Assembly (NCBI GenBank): GCA_045128275.1
Contig: JBGVRH010000004.1
Span: forward strand, 1 to 38,562
Direction: 5' to 3'
Source: CAMEON01 sp045128275
GTDB lineage: Bacteria; Bacillota; Clostridia; Oscillospirales; CAG-272
Length of the DNA stretch: 38,562 nucleotides
Each line of letters opens with the position of its first letter. Within the stretch, counting starts at the first letter, position 1. Position numbers and translations under genes: made by a program. Below are positions 1 through 7,275 of the stretch, piece after piece. The notes beneath the pieces were generated by a model. The model saw nothing but the letters and a program-made list of their open reading frames with translations. It was not told where the DNA came from and did no database searches.

Positions 1-150
1 GGAAACCTTCGGTTTCCCGCATTTTATATCAAATCAATGGAGAAATCCGTAGGATTTCAACCGAAATTATTCATTATTCATTAGCCGCTTGCGGCGACTT
101 CATTATTCATTAGCAGTTTATCGGACTTCTGTTCGATAAACTGCAATTTA
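1..150. repeat. Intergenic hairpin array (four hairpins)
   Basis: Four inverted repeats lie in a row: GGAAACC/GGTTTCC at 1-17 with a TTC loop, GAAATCC/GGATTTC at 42-58 with a GTA loop, GCCGC/GCGGC at 84-95, and an 11-bp stem at 113-123/134-144. The last three are separated by AT-rich spacers made of repeated ATTCATT units (about 67-83 and 98-112). The final hairpin starts 7 bases beyond the stop codon of the MATE gene on the minus strand and is related to the hairpin at 26631-26659. The array may continue beyond the left edge. Function is unknown; transcript 3' processing, termination or a mobile repeat are possible. Confidence 0.75.
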
Positions 151-151
151 G

Positions 152-1561
152 TCATTTCTTCCGATCGTCCTCCCGCACGTACCGCCGATAAAACAGGATC
201 AGAAACGGTATCGACACGATAAAGGTGCAGAGATCCGCCAGGGGTTGGGCGGCTACCACGCCGAGAGTCCGCAGACACAGGGGCAGGAGCAGGACGGCGG
301 GGAGGAAGAAGATGCCCTGACGGCAGGAGGCCAGGAAGGTGGCCTGTCCCTTGAAGCCCAGGCATTGGTAGAGCTGGTTGACGTAGGTGGAAAAGGCCAT
401 GAAGGGCATGACACCTCCCGAGAGCCAGATGTAGCGGAGGCCGATGTGAGCTACCTCGGCATCGTCGCAGAACCACCACATGATGGGCTCGGCGAAGAAG
501 ACAGTCACCGCGGCGAAGAGAACGCAGACCACCGACCCGACCCACGTAGCGAAGGTGAAAGACTGCCACGCGCGGCGGCGGTTCCCCGCACCATAGTTGT
601 AGCCCGCCACGGGCTGGAAGCCCTGGCCGAAGCCGATGACGATATTGCGTACCAGAACGTAGACCTTCCCCGCGATGGTGATGGCCGCCCCCGCCGCGTC
701 ACCGCCGTAGGCAATGGCCTGGATATTCAGCACCGCCGCCGCCACGCTCCCCAGGCCTTGGCGGCAGATGGTGGGAAGTCCCGTGGCCACGACGAGGCGG
801 TAATCGGCAAAGGATCGGCTGACGTGGCGAAGTCCGATGCGGACGATGGACTTTCCCGACAGGAAGATGACCAGCAGGATGAGGAAGCTGACGGCCTGGC
901 TGATGACGGTGGCCAGCGCGGCACCTCCCGTCTCCATGCCGAGGCCGAAGATGAGGATGGGGTCGAGGATGACGTTGAGGATACCGCCCGAGCTAACGCC
1001 CACGGTGGCCAGAGTGGAGTAGCCCTCGCTCCGCAGAGCGTTGCTGAGGACGAAGGTGGCACAGCTGACAGGGGCGCCCATGAGGATGAAACGGGCGTAG
1101 GGGATCGCATAGGGCATCATGGTATCGGTACAGCCCAGCAGGCGCAGGAAGGGTCGGAGTACCGAAAGACCCAGCACACCGATGACACCCCCCACCAGGA
1201 CGGCGGCAAAGAAGGCGCTGGAGGCGTACCGTGAGGCGGCATCGTTTTCCTTGGCACCCAGTTTGCGGCTGATGAGGCTTCCCGCTCCCACGCCCAGCCC
1301 GAACCCGATGGCCTGGATGATGGCCATGACGGCGTAGACCGCTCCCACGGCGGCCGAGGCGGACTTATTGATCTGGGAGACGAAGTAGGTGTCGGCGGTG
1401 TTGTAGATCACGGTGATGAGCATACCGATCACCGTGGGGACGGCCAGGGATGTCACCAAACGGGGAATGGGGGTGTCCATCATGCGGCGGTACTGGGCTT
1501 CGGCGGCGGGGGTGGTGGGGGGCACTGGATCATCTTCTTTCTTTGAAAGTGTGTATTCCAT
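152..1561 (-). CDS. MATE family efflux transporter
   Basis: A 469-residue polytopic membrane protein of the multidrug and toxin extrusion family, which exports cationic drugs or metabolites in exchange for Na+ or H+. The first helix carries the family's typical pattern, with PTVIGMLITVIYNTADTYFV close to the N-terminus, and the second half repeats it (GLPTICRQGLGSVAAAVLN). Length fits the usual 440-480 residues. The start at 1561 (MEYTLSKKEDD) is preferred over an in-frame ATG further upstream (giving 504 residues), because that longer version would translate through a terminator and a promoter. A TATAAT box ends only four bases before this ATG, so the mRNA would be leaderless or nearly so. 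A later start at the MMDTPIP methionines is an alternative. The substrate cannot be told from sequence. Confidence 0.93.
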   Translation of the reverse strand: MEYTLSKKEDDPVPPTTPAAEAQYRRMMDTPIPRLVTSLAVPTVIGMLITVIYNTADTYFVSQINKSASAAVGAVYAVMAIIQAIGFGLGVGAGSLISRKLGAKENDAASRYASSAFFAAVLVGGVIGVLGLSVLRPFLRLLGCTDTMMPYAIPYARFILMGAPVSCATFVLSNALRSEGYSTLATVGVSSGGILNVILDPILIFGLGMETGGAALATVISQAVSFLILLVIFLSGKSIVRIGLRHVSRSFADYRLVVATGLPTICRQGLGSVAAAVLNIQAIAYGGDAAGAAITIAGKVYVLVRNIVIGFGQGFQPVAGYNYGAGNRRRAWQSFTFATWVGSVVCVLFAAVTVFFAEPIMWWFCDDAEVAHIGLRYIWLSGGVMPFMAFSTYVNQLYQCLGFKGQATFLASCRQGIFFLPAVLLLPLCLRTLGVVAAQPLADLCTFIVSIPFLILFYRRYVREDDRKK

Positions 1562-1564
1562 TGT

Positions 1565-1593
1565 ATTATAGCACAAAAAAGCAAAAACCGCAA
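1565..1593 (-). promoter_or_regulatory. Promoter for the MATE gene, extended -10
   Basis: On the minus strand TTGCGG (1588-1593), a 17-base spacer and TATAAT (1565-1570) preceded by TGC form a good sigma-A promoter. The -35 element lies inside the 3' arm of the upstream terminator hairpin. The -10 is so close to the start codon at 1561 that transcription should begin at or just inside the gene. Confidence 0.7.
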
Positions 1594-1620
1594 GTCCCAA
1601 TCGGAATTTGCGGTTTTTGC
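1575..1620 (-). terminator. Rho-independent terminator after the SDR gene
   Basis: Perfect 13-bp inverted repeat GCAAAAACCGCAA (1581-1593) and its complement (1608-1620), with a 14-base loop, followed on the minus strand by a run of six T. It closes the flavin reductase / SDR transcription unit ending at 1644 and overlaps the MATE promoter. Confidence 0.85.
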
Positions 1621-1643
1621 GGAAAACGGTACGGTCGGAGGAC

Positions 1644-2363
1644 TCATTCCTCCAGCCTCCACCCATGATCCCCGTGGTAGATCATGAGCCTTGTCATGCC
1701 GCCGTCGATGCAGATGTTCTCCCCCGTGATGAATCCCGCCATGTCGGAGCAGAGGTAGACCACCATGTTGGCGATATCGGAGGGATCTCCCACCCGCCCG
1801 ACGGGCTGTTGGGTGGCGTCGGGGCCCTCATAGACGGTGTAGGCGTTGTCGATCCAGCCCGGAGAGATGGAATTGACCCGCACGCGGCCCGCCAAGCTCA
1901 CGGCCAAGGCGTGGGTGAGGGCCGAGATGCCTCCCTTGGCGGCGGTGTAGCTCTCGGTCTCGGGCTGGCTCATGCGATCCCGGGAGGAGGAGATGTTGAT
2001 GATGCTCGCTCCCGCAGGCATATGGGGGGCGAAGAGCTTGGCCAGGTAGAAGGGGGCGGTGACTCCCACGCGGAGGGCGTATTCAAAATCCTCATAGCTT
2101 CCCTCGGTGATACCCGTCATGAGCGGGGCGGCGTTGTTGACCAGGATATCCACCCTGCCATGCTCCGCGATGACCTTCTCGGCGAAGCGTTCCAGGGTGG
2201 CCTTGTCAGCAAGATCCCCCACAAAACAATCGTTTTCCAGCAGGTCGATGACGCAGACCGTAGCGCCTTCGGCCTCCAGCTGACGGCGGATGCACAGGCC
2301 GATGCCCCGCGCGCCGCCTGTGACCACGGCGACCTTTCCTTTGAGATTCAGTTCCATCTTCAT
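1644..2363 (-). CDS. SDR family NAD(P)-dependent oxidoreductase
   Basis: A 239-residue short-chain dehydrogenase/reductase of the classical type. The nucleotide-binding motif TGGARGIG is at residues 15-22, an NNAA motif follows, a serine-rich strand (NISSS) precedes the catalytic Tyr139-x3-Lys143 (YTAAK), and the C-terminal end has the usual ITGENICIDGG. Start chosen at 2363 because its ATG overlaps the TGA of the upstream flavin reductase by four bases (ATGA), which implies translational coupling; a longer frame opens upstream but lies within the reductase gene. It presumably reduces a keto group or oxidises a hydroxyl of a small molecule. The substrate is unknown. Genes of this type are often labelled 3-oxoacyl-ACP reductase or glucose dehydrogenase without support. 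Confidence 0.92.
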   Translation of the reverse strand: MKMELNLKGKVAVVTGGARGIGLCIRRQLEAEGATVCVIDLLENDCFVGDLADKATLERFAEKVIAEHGRVDILVNNAAPLMTGITEGSYEDFEYALRVGVTAPFYLAKLFAPHMPAGASIINISSSRDRMSQPETESYTAAKGGISALTHALAVSLAGRVRVNSISPGWIDNAYTVYEGPDATQQPVGRVGDPSDIANMVVYLCSDMAGFITGENICIDGGMTRLMIYHGDHGWRLEE

Positions 2364-2917
2364 ACCAGCTTCTTCCCGTCCGAGAAGGCCTGCCCCACCT
2401 TCTCCCCCAGATTCCAATACCCGTGACTGACGCTATCGTAGCAGATGGGGTTTAGAGCCTTGGCATCCACCTTGCCCGACTCGTCCAGAATGCTCTCGTC
2501 CGCGGAGACATTGACGATCTCACCGACGCAGATGCCGTCCTCGTTGAACTTCAGAAGCTTGCACTCCACGGTCATGGGCAGCTCCTCGATGATGGGGGCG
2601 TTGACGAATTCGCTCTTCACGGCGTGGAAGCCCGCGCGGGAAAACTTGTCGGGGACATCGTTGGCCGAGACGATACCCACGTAGTCGCAGGGCACCACGG
2701 TATCGGCGGTGGCGAAGCTGACGGTGAAGGCTTCCGTCTTTTTGATGTTCTCGGTGGTCTTATGGTCATCCGCGAGGCAGACCATGACCATGTTGGTGTC
2801 GTAAATGCCTCCCCAGGCCGCGTTCATGGCATTGGGGGTGCCGTCCTCGGCATAGGTGCCGATGATGAGGACGGGCATGGGGTAGAGCCAGGTCTTTTGG
2901 CCGAAGTTTTTGCGCAT
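2360..2917 (-). CDS. Flavin reductase-like / flavoredoxin family protein
   Basis: A 185-residue protein of the flavin reductase-like, FMN-binding split-barrel family (flavoredoxin type), found in anaerobes as an electron carrier or FMN-dependent reductase. Family features are the N-terminal PMPVLIIGTYAEDGTPNAMN segment, an AWGG followed by the DHKTTENI motif, and EAFTVSFA. Length matches the family. A good ribosome site (AAAGGAG) lies 8 bases before the ATG. It is translationally coupled to the SDR behind it, so the two probably act on the same substrate or share a reductant. The gene starts 27 bases after the AT-rich helicase gene. No own promoter is obvious, so it may be read from upstream or from a promoter inside that gene. 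Confidence 0.9.
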   Translation of the reverse strand: MRKNFGQKTWLYPMPVLIIGTYAEDGTPNAMNAAWGGIYDTNMVMVCLADDHKTTENIKKTEAFTVSFATADTVVPCDYVGIVSANDVPDKFSRAGFHAVKSEFVNAPIIEELPMTVECKLLKFNEDGICVGEIVNVSADESILDESGKVDAKALNPICYDSVSHGYWNLGEKVGQAFSDGKKLV

Positions 2918-2944
2918 GATTTACTCCTTTCATCCAAACAAATA

Positions 2945-5900
2945 TCAGTAATCCTTTTTTCTTCCGCAATTTTTGCATTTCCTTATGAAAAGGCCGCCAA
3001 ATACACCACCACAATATTGGCACAGCATATTGCTTATTCGCCTTTGTTTTTCATTTTCTATATTGATATTAGCGATTCTTTCTTCTATACGTTTTTTCAA
3101 CTCATCAGTATTCTTCCATGCGTTTATTCTATTAAGCTTTGCAATTGCTAACCTAAGATCTGAAATTCTTGGTGAGACAGACAATTCAATTGCTTGTGCA
3201 TATTCCTTTTCTACTTGCTTATTTTCTTCGTCCTTTATTGCGTTTATCTTATACTGAAAAACCTTTATATCTTGTGATACTAATTTCTTGTCTGAAATTG
3301 ATCTTAATTGTTCGACAGCCTCCTGTAAAATCGAAATATCTGCGGAAGAGAATTTTCCCATTGCTTCCCGATAGATGTCATCTACATGAATTGCTTTGTT
3401 CTCAGGACAAAAATTAGAACTACTGTTGTGCTCGTTGTCGTTATTTATCCCATATTCAGTTTTTTCAACACACGGATTATTCGATGCAAATGGTTTTACC
3501 GCGACTGCTGGAGATACGTGAGCCCGTTTATCTAATGTAGTTTTTTCCTTTGAAGGTGTTTTTTTATTACCTGCAATATCCATGGCCTCATATTCGTCTG
3601 GTTTATAGCCTAAACATTTCATTATGGTTAGCTCATCAATTGCATCAGCAAGGGCGTTATGTGATTCATGGTATGTCATATCATCTGTAAGGAGACGATA
3701 CATGTCATTCACACTATAATTCCGCTTTAATTTTCCGGTCGAATAACAATCTGCATAGGGAGAAATTTTCGGATTGTACTGTTTGTATGCTGCCAAACGC
3801 ATAATGTCGTACCACCTGAATGTATTTAATTCAGGTAGGTGCTTGTAGTCAAATGATGCATTGTAGGCAAAAATGCTCCGTACACAATAGTTACCTAGGC
3901 ACTGCTTCACATTTCGTAGTGCCTCATCACGAGTGTATCTTTTTTGAGTTTGAATTTTTTTTAAGGTTAAAACCCCTGAATACATCCCTCCCCGCAAATA
4001 CTCAGGCGTAATAATATAGTATCTTTTGTCAACTGCTTGAAGAGTTTGTGAATCCGCTATGACAAGGCCAATAGACATAACTTTATCGTCCCAATTAGTC
4101 TCGGTATCAATAATTGCGAAATACTCACCAGACATTTTTTGCTCGCCTATTGCTTTCTCCTCCTTCTCCGTTTTTTTCGATGCTTCTTGTGACACATCTT
4201 GCACAGTTTCCTTTTTTATTGTTTGAAATACTGCTCGTAAAAACAAATCCTCATTTGGAATTTTAATTTCGTACATATCATTATCGCGTGTATTCCAAAC
4301 AATACCTCTGTGCAAGTGGAGAGCCGCCATGTAACACGCACATTGTAAAAAATGCTCGTGTTTTAATTCTGAAACAAATTTTAGTTCATAAACGGTTTGG
4401 TCTTTCACCACATCGGCAAGTCCCTGCACACACAAAGAATCTTTTTTCAGTACACAGGGCACCTGTACATCTTCATTCCCTGTAAAAATCGAACCTAATC
4501 TTTTGTCGAGCTGCTTCTTTTCTGGTTCCAGAACAAAAGGAATCTGAACCTGTGTCCGATAACGGTCTTGCTTTTTATCCACGGACATAACATACAGTAT
4601 TTTTTCATCCAGTGATAGTGCTTGAATACATGGTGTTAACAACGCCCTTTTTTCAAGAATTTCCAAAAAATGGATCTCTTCATCAATGTTAAACCCTGTA
4701 AAGAATGATGCTTCTTGATACATTCCTATACACGGTGATAAATCAATTAATCCATCGTGATTTTTGATTGGAATTGGAGAATGATCCATATTCTCACTTA
4801 TTTCACGAATTTTCAGCATCGAAAAGCACTTTTCAATACTCTCCTTGTGCTTGAAATCAAACATGGACGATATATCAAGGTTTTTTTGCCTTTCATTCGT
4901 ATCAAAGGATTTAGACAGCGTTTCTTCGGAAAGAATTTTCCTCCCTTCATTCGCAAAAATAATTCGATCTTTTCCTCGGCTAGCCGCTACGCAGAAAATA
5001 TTTCGTAATATTCTATACGATTGCAGTGGGCTATTCCTCCGTACTTCCCAATAATCTTCCGAATAATCAAAAACGACACATATTCTTCGCTCTAACCCCT
5101 TACTACTGTCAAATGTAGTAAAAATTGCATTTTCCTTTTTGGGGTTAACAGTGCCAGCATCATCGTCATTAATACTGGCATATACTGTCGTTTTATTGTA
5201 TTTTTCGGGGCATATGGTTTCCAGTTGATTTAAAACATTCGCCATCATTCCCTTTCTAGATCCTAAGCACAAAATATCTTCTGGGTTCTGTAAAGTTAAG
5301 AATGTGGTAATAGAGTCAATATCCATGACCTCTACTTGACAATGCTCATTAACACCCACAATGGTTTTATTCCATATGCGTCCTAACTTTGATGCTATTG
5401 GTGCCGACAAACGAAAACAAGTGGAAAAAGATAATTCGACATGTTCTCCCAATAGATTATTTATGAACGACATAACATCTAGAGTGGTCTTATCGTAAAT
5501 CTTCTGCTCCATATCGCCAACAGCGATAATCTGAATATTTGGATTAGTCTGTTTAATATACAGCAGTAAATCTGCAATTTCTCGATCAATATCTTGATAT
5601 TCATCTAGAATCATCACGTCATAATGATCCAGTTGAGGTCTTTTATCAAGAAAAACTTGGATCATGTCGGAACGTCCGGCGCGAACTCCTATTCTGTATA
5701 GATATCTCCCCGCGAAACCATGATAATTGGTTACAGTTGTATTCTTGCTTACTATTTTTTCTTGCGCATCCAGTTTTAGAAGACGATTATATGTTAAATA
5801 TAGTATTTGGAAATTTGAGGGCAATTCTTGACACAAAATTTGAATAGAAGTAGTTTTGCCACTGCCAATACAAGCGTCAACCAAAATGTTCTTTCCTTCT

Positions 5901-5968
5901 TTAGCAAGGGAAATAAAGTTCAATTGCTCGTCCGTTAATTGAATCAAATTTTGCGCATTCTGTCTCAT
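2945..5968 (-). CDS. SF1 helicase + PD-(D/E)XK nuclease + DEDDh exonuclease + zinc ribbon fusion
   Basis: A 1007-residue multidomain DNA enzyme. Residues 1-345 form a compact UvrD-like SF1 helicase: Walker A GSGKT (Lys38), Walker B DEYQD (122-126), GDMEQ (151-155), an arginine in CFR (186), a TTFDSSKGLE motif (284-293) and AASRGK (Arg331). Residues about 480-590 are a RecB/Cas4-like PD-(D/E)XK nuclease with Asp519, Glu528-x-Lys530 and Gln542-x3-Tyr546. Residues 615-795 are a DnaQ-like 3'-5' exonuclease with Asp621/Glu623, Asp707, His770 and Asp775. A polar linker leads to two CxxC pairs (983/986, 998/1001), a zinc ribbon. All expected catalytic residues are present. The gene is far richer in A+T than its neighbours, a sign of horizontal transfer. 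DNA repair is possible; a stand-alone phage-defence nuclease is an attractive inference. Start at 5968 has a GGAG ribosome site. Confidence 0.88.
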   Translation of the reverse strand: MRQNAQNLIQLTDEQLNFISLAKEGKNILVDACIGSGKTTSIQILCQELPSNFQILYLTYNRLLKLDAQEKIVSKNTTVTNYHGFAGRYLYRIGVRAGRSDMIQVFLDKRPQLDHYDVMILDEYQDIDREIADLLLYIKQTNPNIQIIAVGDMEQKIYDKTTLDVMSFINNLLGEHVELSFSTCFRLSAPIASKLGRIWNKTIVGVNEHCQVEVMDIDSITTFLTLQNPEDILCLGSRKGMMANVLNQLETICPEKYNKTTVYASINDDDAGTVNPKKENAIFTTFDSSKGLERRICVVFDYSEDYWEVRRNSPLQSYRILRNIFCVAASRGKDRIIFANEGRKILSEETLSKSFDTNERQKNLDISSMFDFKHKESIEKCFSMLKIREISENMDHSPIPIKNHDGLIDLSPCIGMYQEASFFTGFNIDEEIHFLEILEKRALLTPCIQALSLDEKILYVMSVDKKQDRYRTQVQIPFVLEPEKKQLDKRLGSIFTGNEDVQVPCVLKKDSLCVQGLADVVKDQTVYELKFVSELKHEHFLQCACYMAALHLHRGIVWNTRDNDMYEIKIPNEDLFLRAVFQTIKKETVQDVSQEASKKTEKEEKAIGEQKMSGEYFAIIDTETNWDDKVMSIGLVIADSQTLQAVDKRYYIITPEYLRGGMYSGVLTLKKIQTQKRYTRDEALRNVKQCLGNYCVRSIFAYNASFDYKHLPELNTFRWYDIMRLAAYKQYNPKISPYADCYSTGKLKRNYSVNDMYRLLTDDMTYHESHNALADAIDELTIMKCLGYKPDEYEAMDIAGNKKTPSKEKTTLDKRAHVSPAVAVKPFASNNPCVEKTEYGINNDNEHNSSSNFCPENKAIHVDDIYREAMGKFSSADISILQEAVEQLRSISDKKLVSQDIKVFQYKINAIKDEENKQVEKEYAQAIELSVSPRISDLRLAIAKLNRINAWKNTDELKKRIEERIANINIENEKQRRISNMLCQYCGGVFGGLFIRKCKNCGRKKDY

Positions 5969-6026
5969 CTTTCATACTCCATCATATTTTGATAACGCAA
6001 ACTTGAAGTGATTGAAAACCGTTTCA

Positions 6027-7232
6027 TTAGGAGTTAAACACATACGCATCCATCCGCCCAAACGCCTCCTTGACTCTCTCAAGAGGCAACGCCACGTTCA
6101 GTCGGATGTGGGTGGTGCCGCCGTGGCCCGTGCCGTCCTGCCAGGCGACACCTACGTCGTGACCCATCTTCACCAGCTCGGGGAGGGTCTTGCCGTGGGT
6201 CTTCAGCCACTCGGCGCAGTCCATGAAGATCATGTAGGTGCCCTGGGGGTAGGCGGCGGTGACACCCTTGAAATGGGTACGGATGTAGTCCATGGCATAG
6301 TCGATATTGCCCGTCAGGACCGTATTCAGTTCGTCCACCCACTCCGCGCCCTCGTCGCTGTAGCCCCCGATGAGGGCGTACATGGAGAGGATGTTCATGT
6401 TGTTGTAGTGGGACAGGGAGGACTCCTTCTCCACGCGGTCGCGGAGACGGTCGTTGTAGATGATGTGGTAGGATCCCACCAGACCCGCCAGGGAAAAGGT
6501 CTTGGTGGTGGCGTACTGGGCAACTGTGCGCATACGGGCATCCTCGCTCACCGACTGGGTGGGGATATGCTTGTTCCCCGACAGGATGATGTCCGACCAG
6601 ATCTCGTCCGAGACCACGTAGACGTCATGCTTGCGGTACAGCTCCATGACCGCCTCGATCTCCCACCGCTCCCAGACTCTTCCCGTAGGGTTGTGAGGGG
6701 AGCAGAACAGAGCGGCGCGGATGCGGTTTTCGGTGATCTTTCTCTCCATGTCGGCAAGATCCAGCCGCCAGACACCGTTTTCATCAAGCACGAGGGGGCT
6801 CTCTACGATATGGTAGCCCGCGTTGGTGAGAGACCCCATGAAGCCCATGTAGACGGGGCTGTTGAGGAGGACGTTGTCGCCCTTGGAGCAGAAGGTGCCC
6901 AGAGCCGAGAGGATACCACCCAGCACGCCGTTTTCGTAGCCGATGTGCTTTTTCTCCAGACCCACTACACCGTTGCGGGTGGTCTGCCAGCGGATGATGG
7001 CGTCGAAATACTCCTCGCGGGGGTCGAAGTAGCCGAAGCAGGGGTGGTTGATGCGCTCGGTCATGGCTCTCGTCACCGCGGGGGCGGTGGGGAAATTCAT
7101 GTCGGCCACCCACATGGGGATGGGGTCGAAGCCCTCTCGGGGCTTGCCGGGGGCCCAGCCTTGGCCCAGGGCATCCACGGCCAGAGCGTCCTTGCCCTCG
7201 CGGCAGAGGACGGTGGTAAAATCGTATCTCAT
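6027..7232 (-). CDS. MalY/PatB family PLP-dependent aminotransferase (C-S lyase)
   Basis: A 401-residue fold-type I pyridoxal-phosphate enzyme of the MalY/PatB branch, whose members cleave cystathionine and related C-S bonds or transaminate. Visible marks are an N-terminal PMWVADMNFPTAPAV segment typical of MalY/PatB, the SPHNPTGR loop, the VVSDEIWSD strand that contacts the cofactor, and the Schiff-base lysine Lys244 in TTKTFSLAGL. The C-terminal HIRLNVALP includes the carboxylate-binding arginine. An AGGT sequence 10-13 bases upstream serves as ribosome site. It is the last gene of the OYE/SDR/flavoprotein operon, 43 bases after the flavoprotein. The AT-rich helicase gene begins only 58 bases downstream with no clear terminator between them. 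Substrate unknown. Confidence 0.92.
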   Translation of the reverse strand: MRYDFTTVLCREGKDALAVDALGQGWAPGKPREGFDPIPMWVADMNFPTAPAVTRAMTERINHPCFGYFDPREEYFDAIIRWQTTRNGVVGLEKKHIGYENGVLGGILSALGTFCSKGDNVLLNSPVYMGFMGSLTNAGYHIVESPLVLDENGVWRLDLADMERKITENRIRAALFCSPHNPTGRVWERWEIEAVMELYRKHDVYVVSDEIWSDIILSGNKHIPTQSVSEDARMRTVAQYATTKTFSLAGLVGSYHIIYNDRLRDRVEKESSLSHYNNMNILSMYALIGGYSDEGAEWVDELNTVLTGNIDYAMDYIRTHFKGVTAAYPQGTYMIFMDCAEWLKTHGKTLPELVKMGHDVGVAWQDGTGHGGTTHIRLNVALPLERVKEAFGRMDAYVFNS

Positions 7233-7275
7233 GGCGGTATACCTCGTTTCTCGTATGGTCTTTGGGTGGTGGCTC

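Noticed and set aside
2918..6010. Direct repeats flanking the AT-rich gene as insertion marks
   Set aside because: CTTTCAT occurs at both sides (near 2927 and 5970), but the match is too short and the flanks do not align; no integrase or terminal inverted repeats.
6008..6030. Terminator between the MalY-type gene and the helicase gene
   Set aside because: Only a 5-bp stem (TGAAA/TTTCA) and no T-run.
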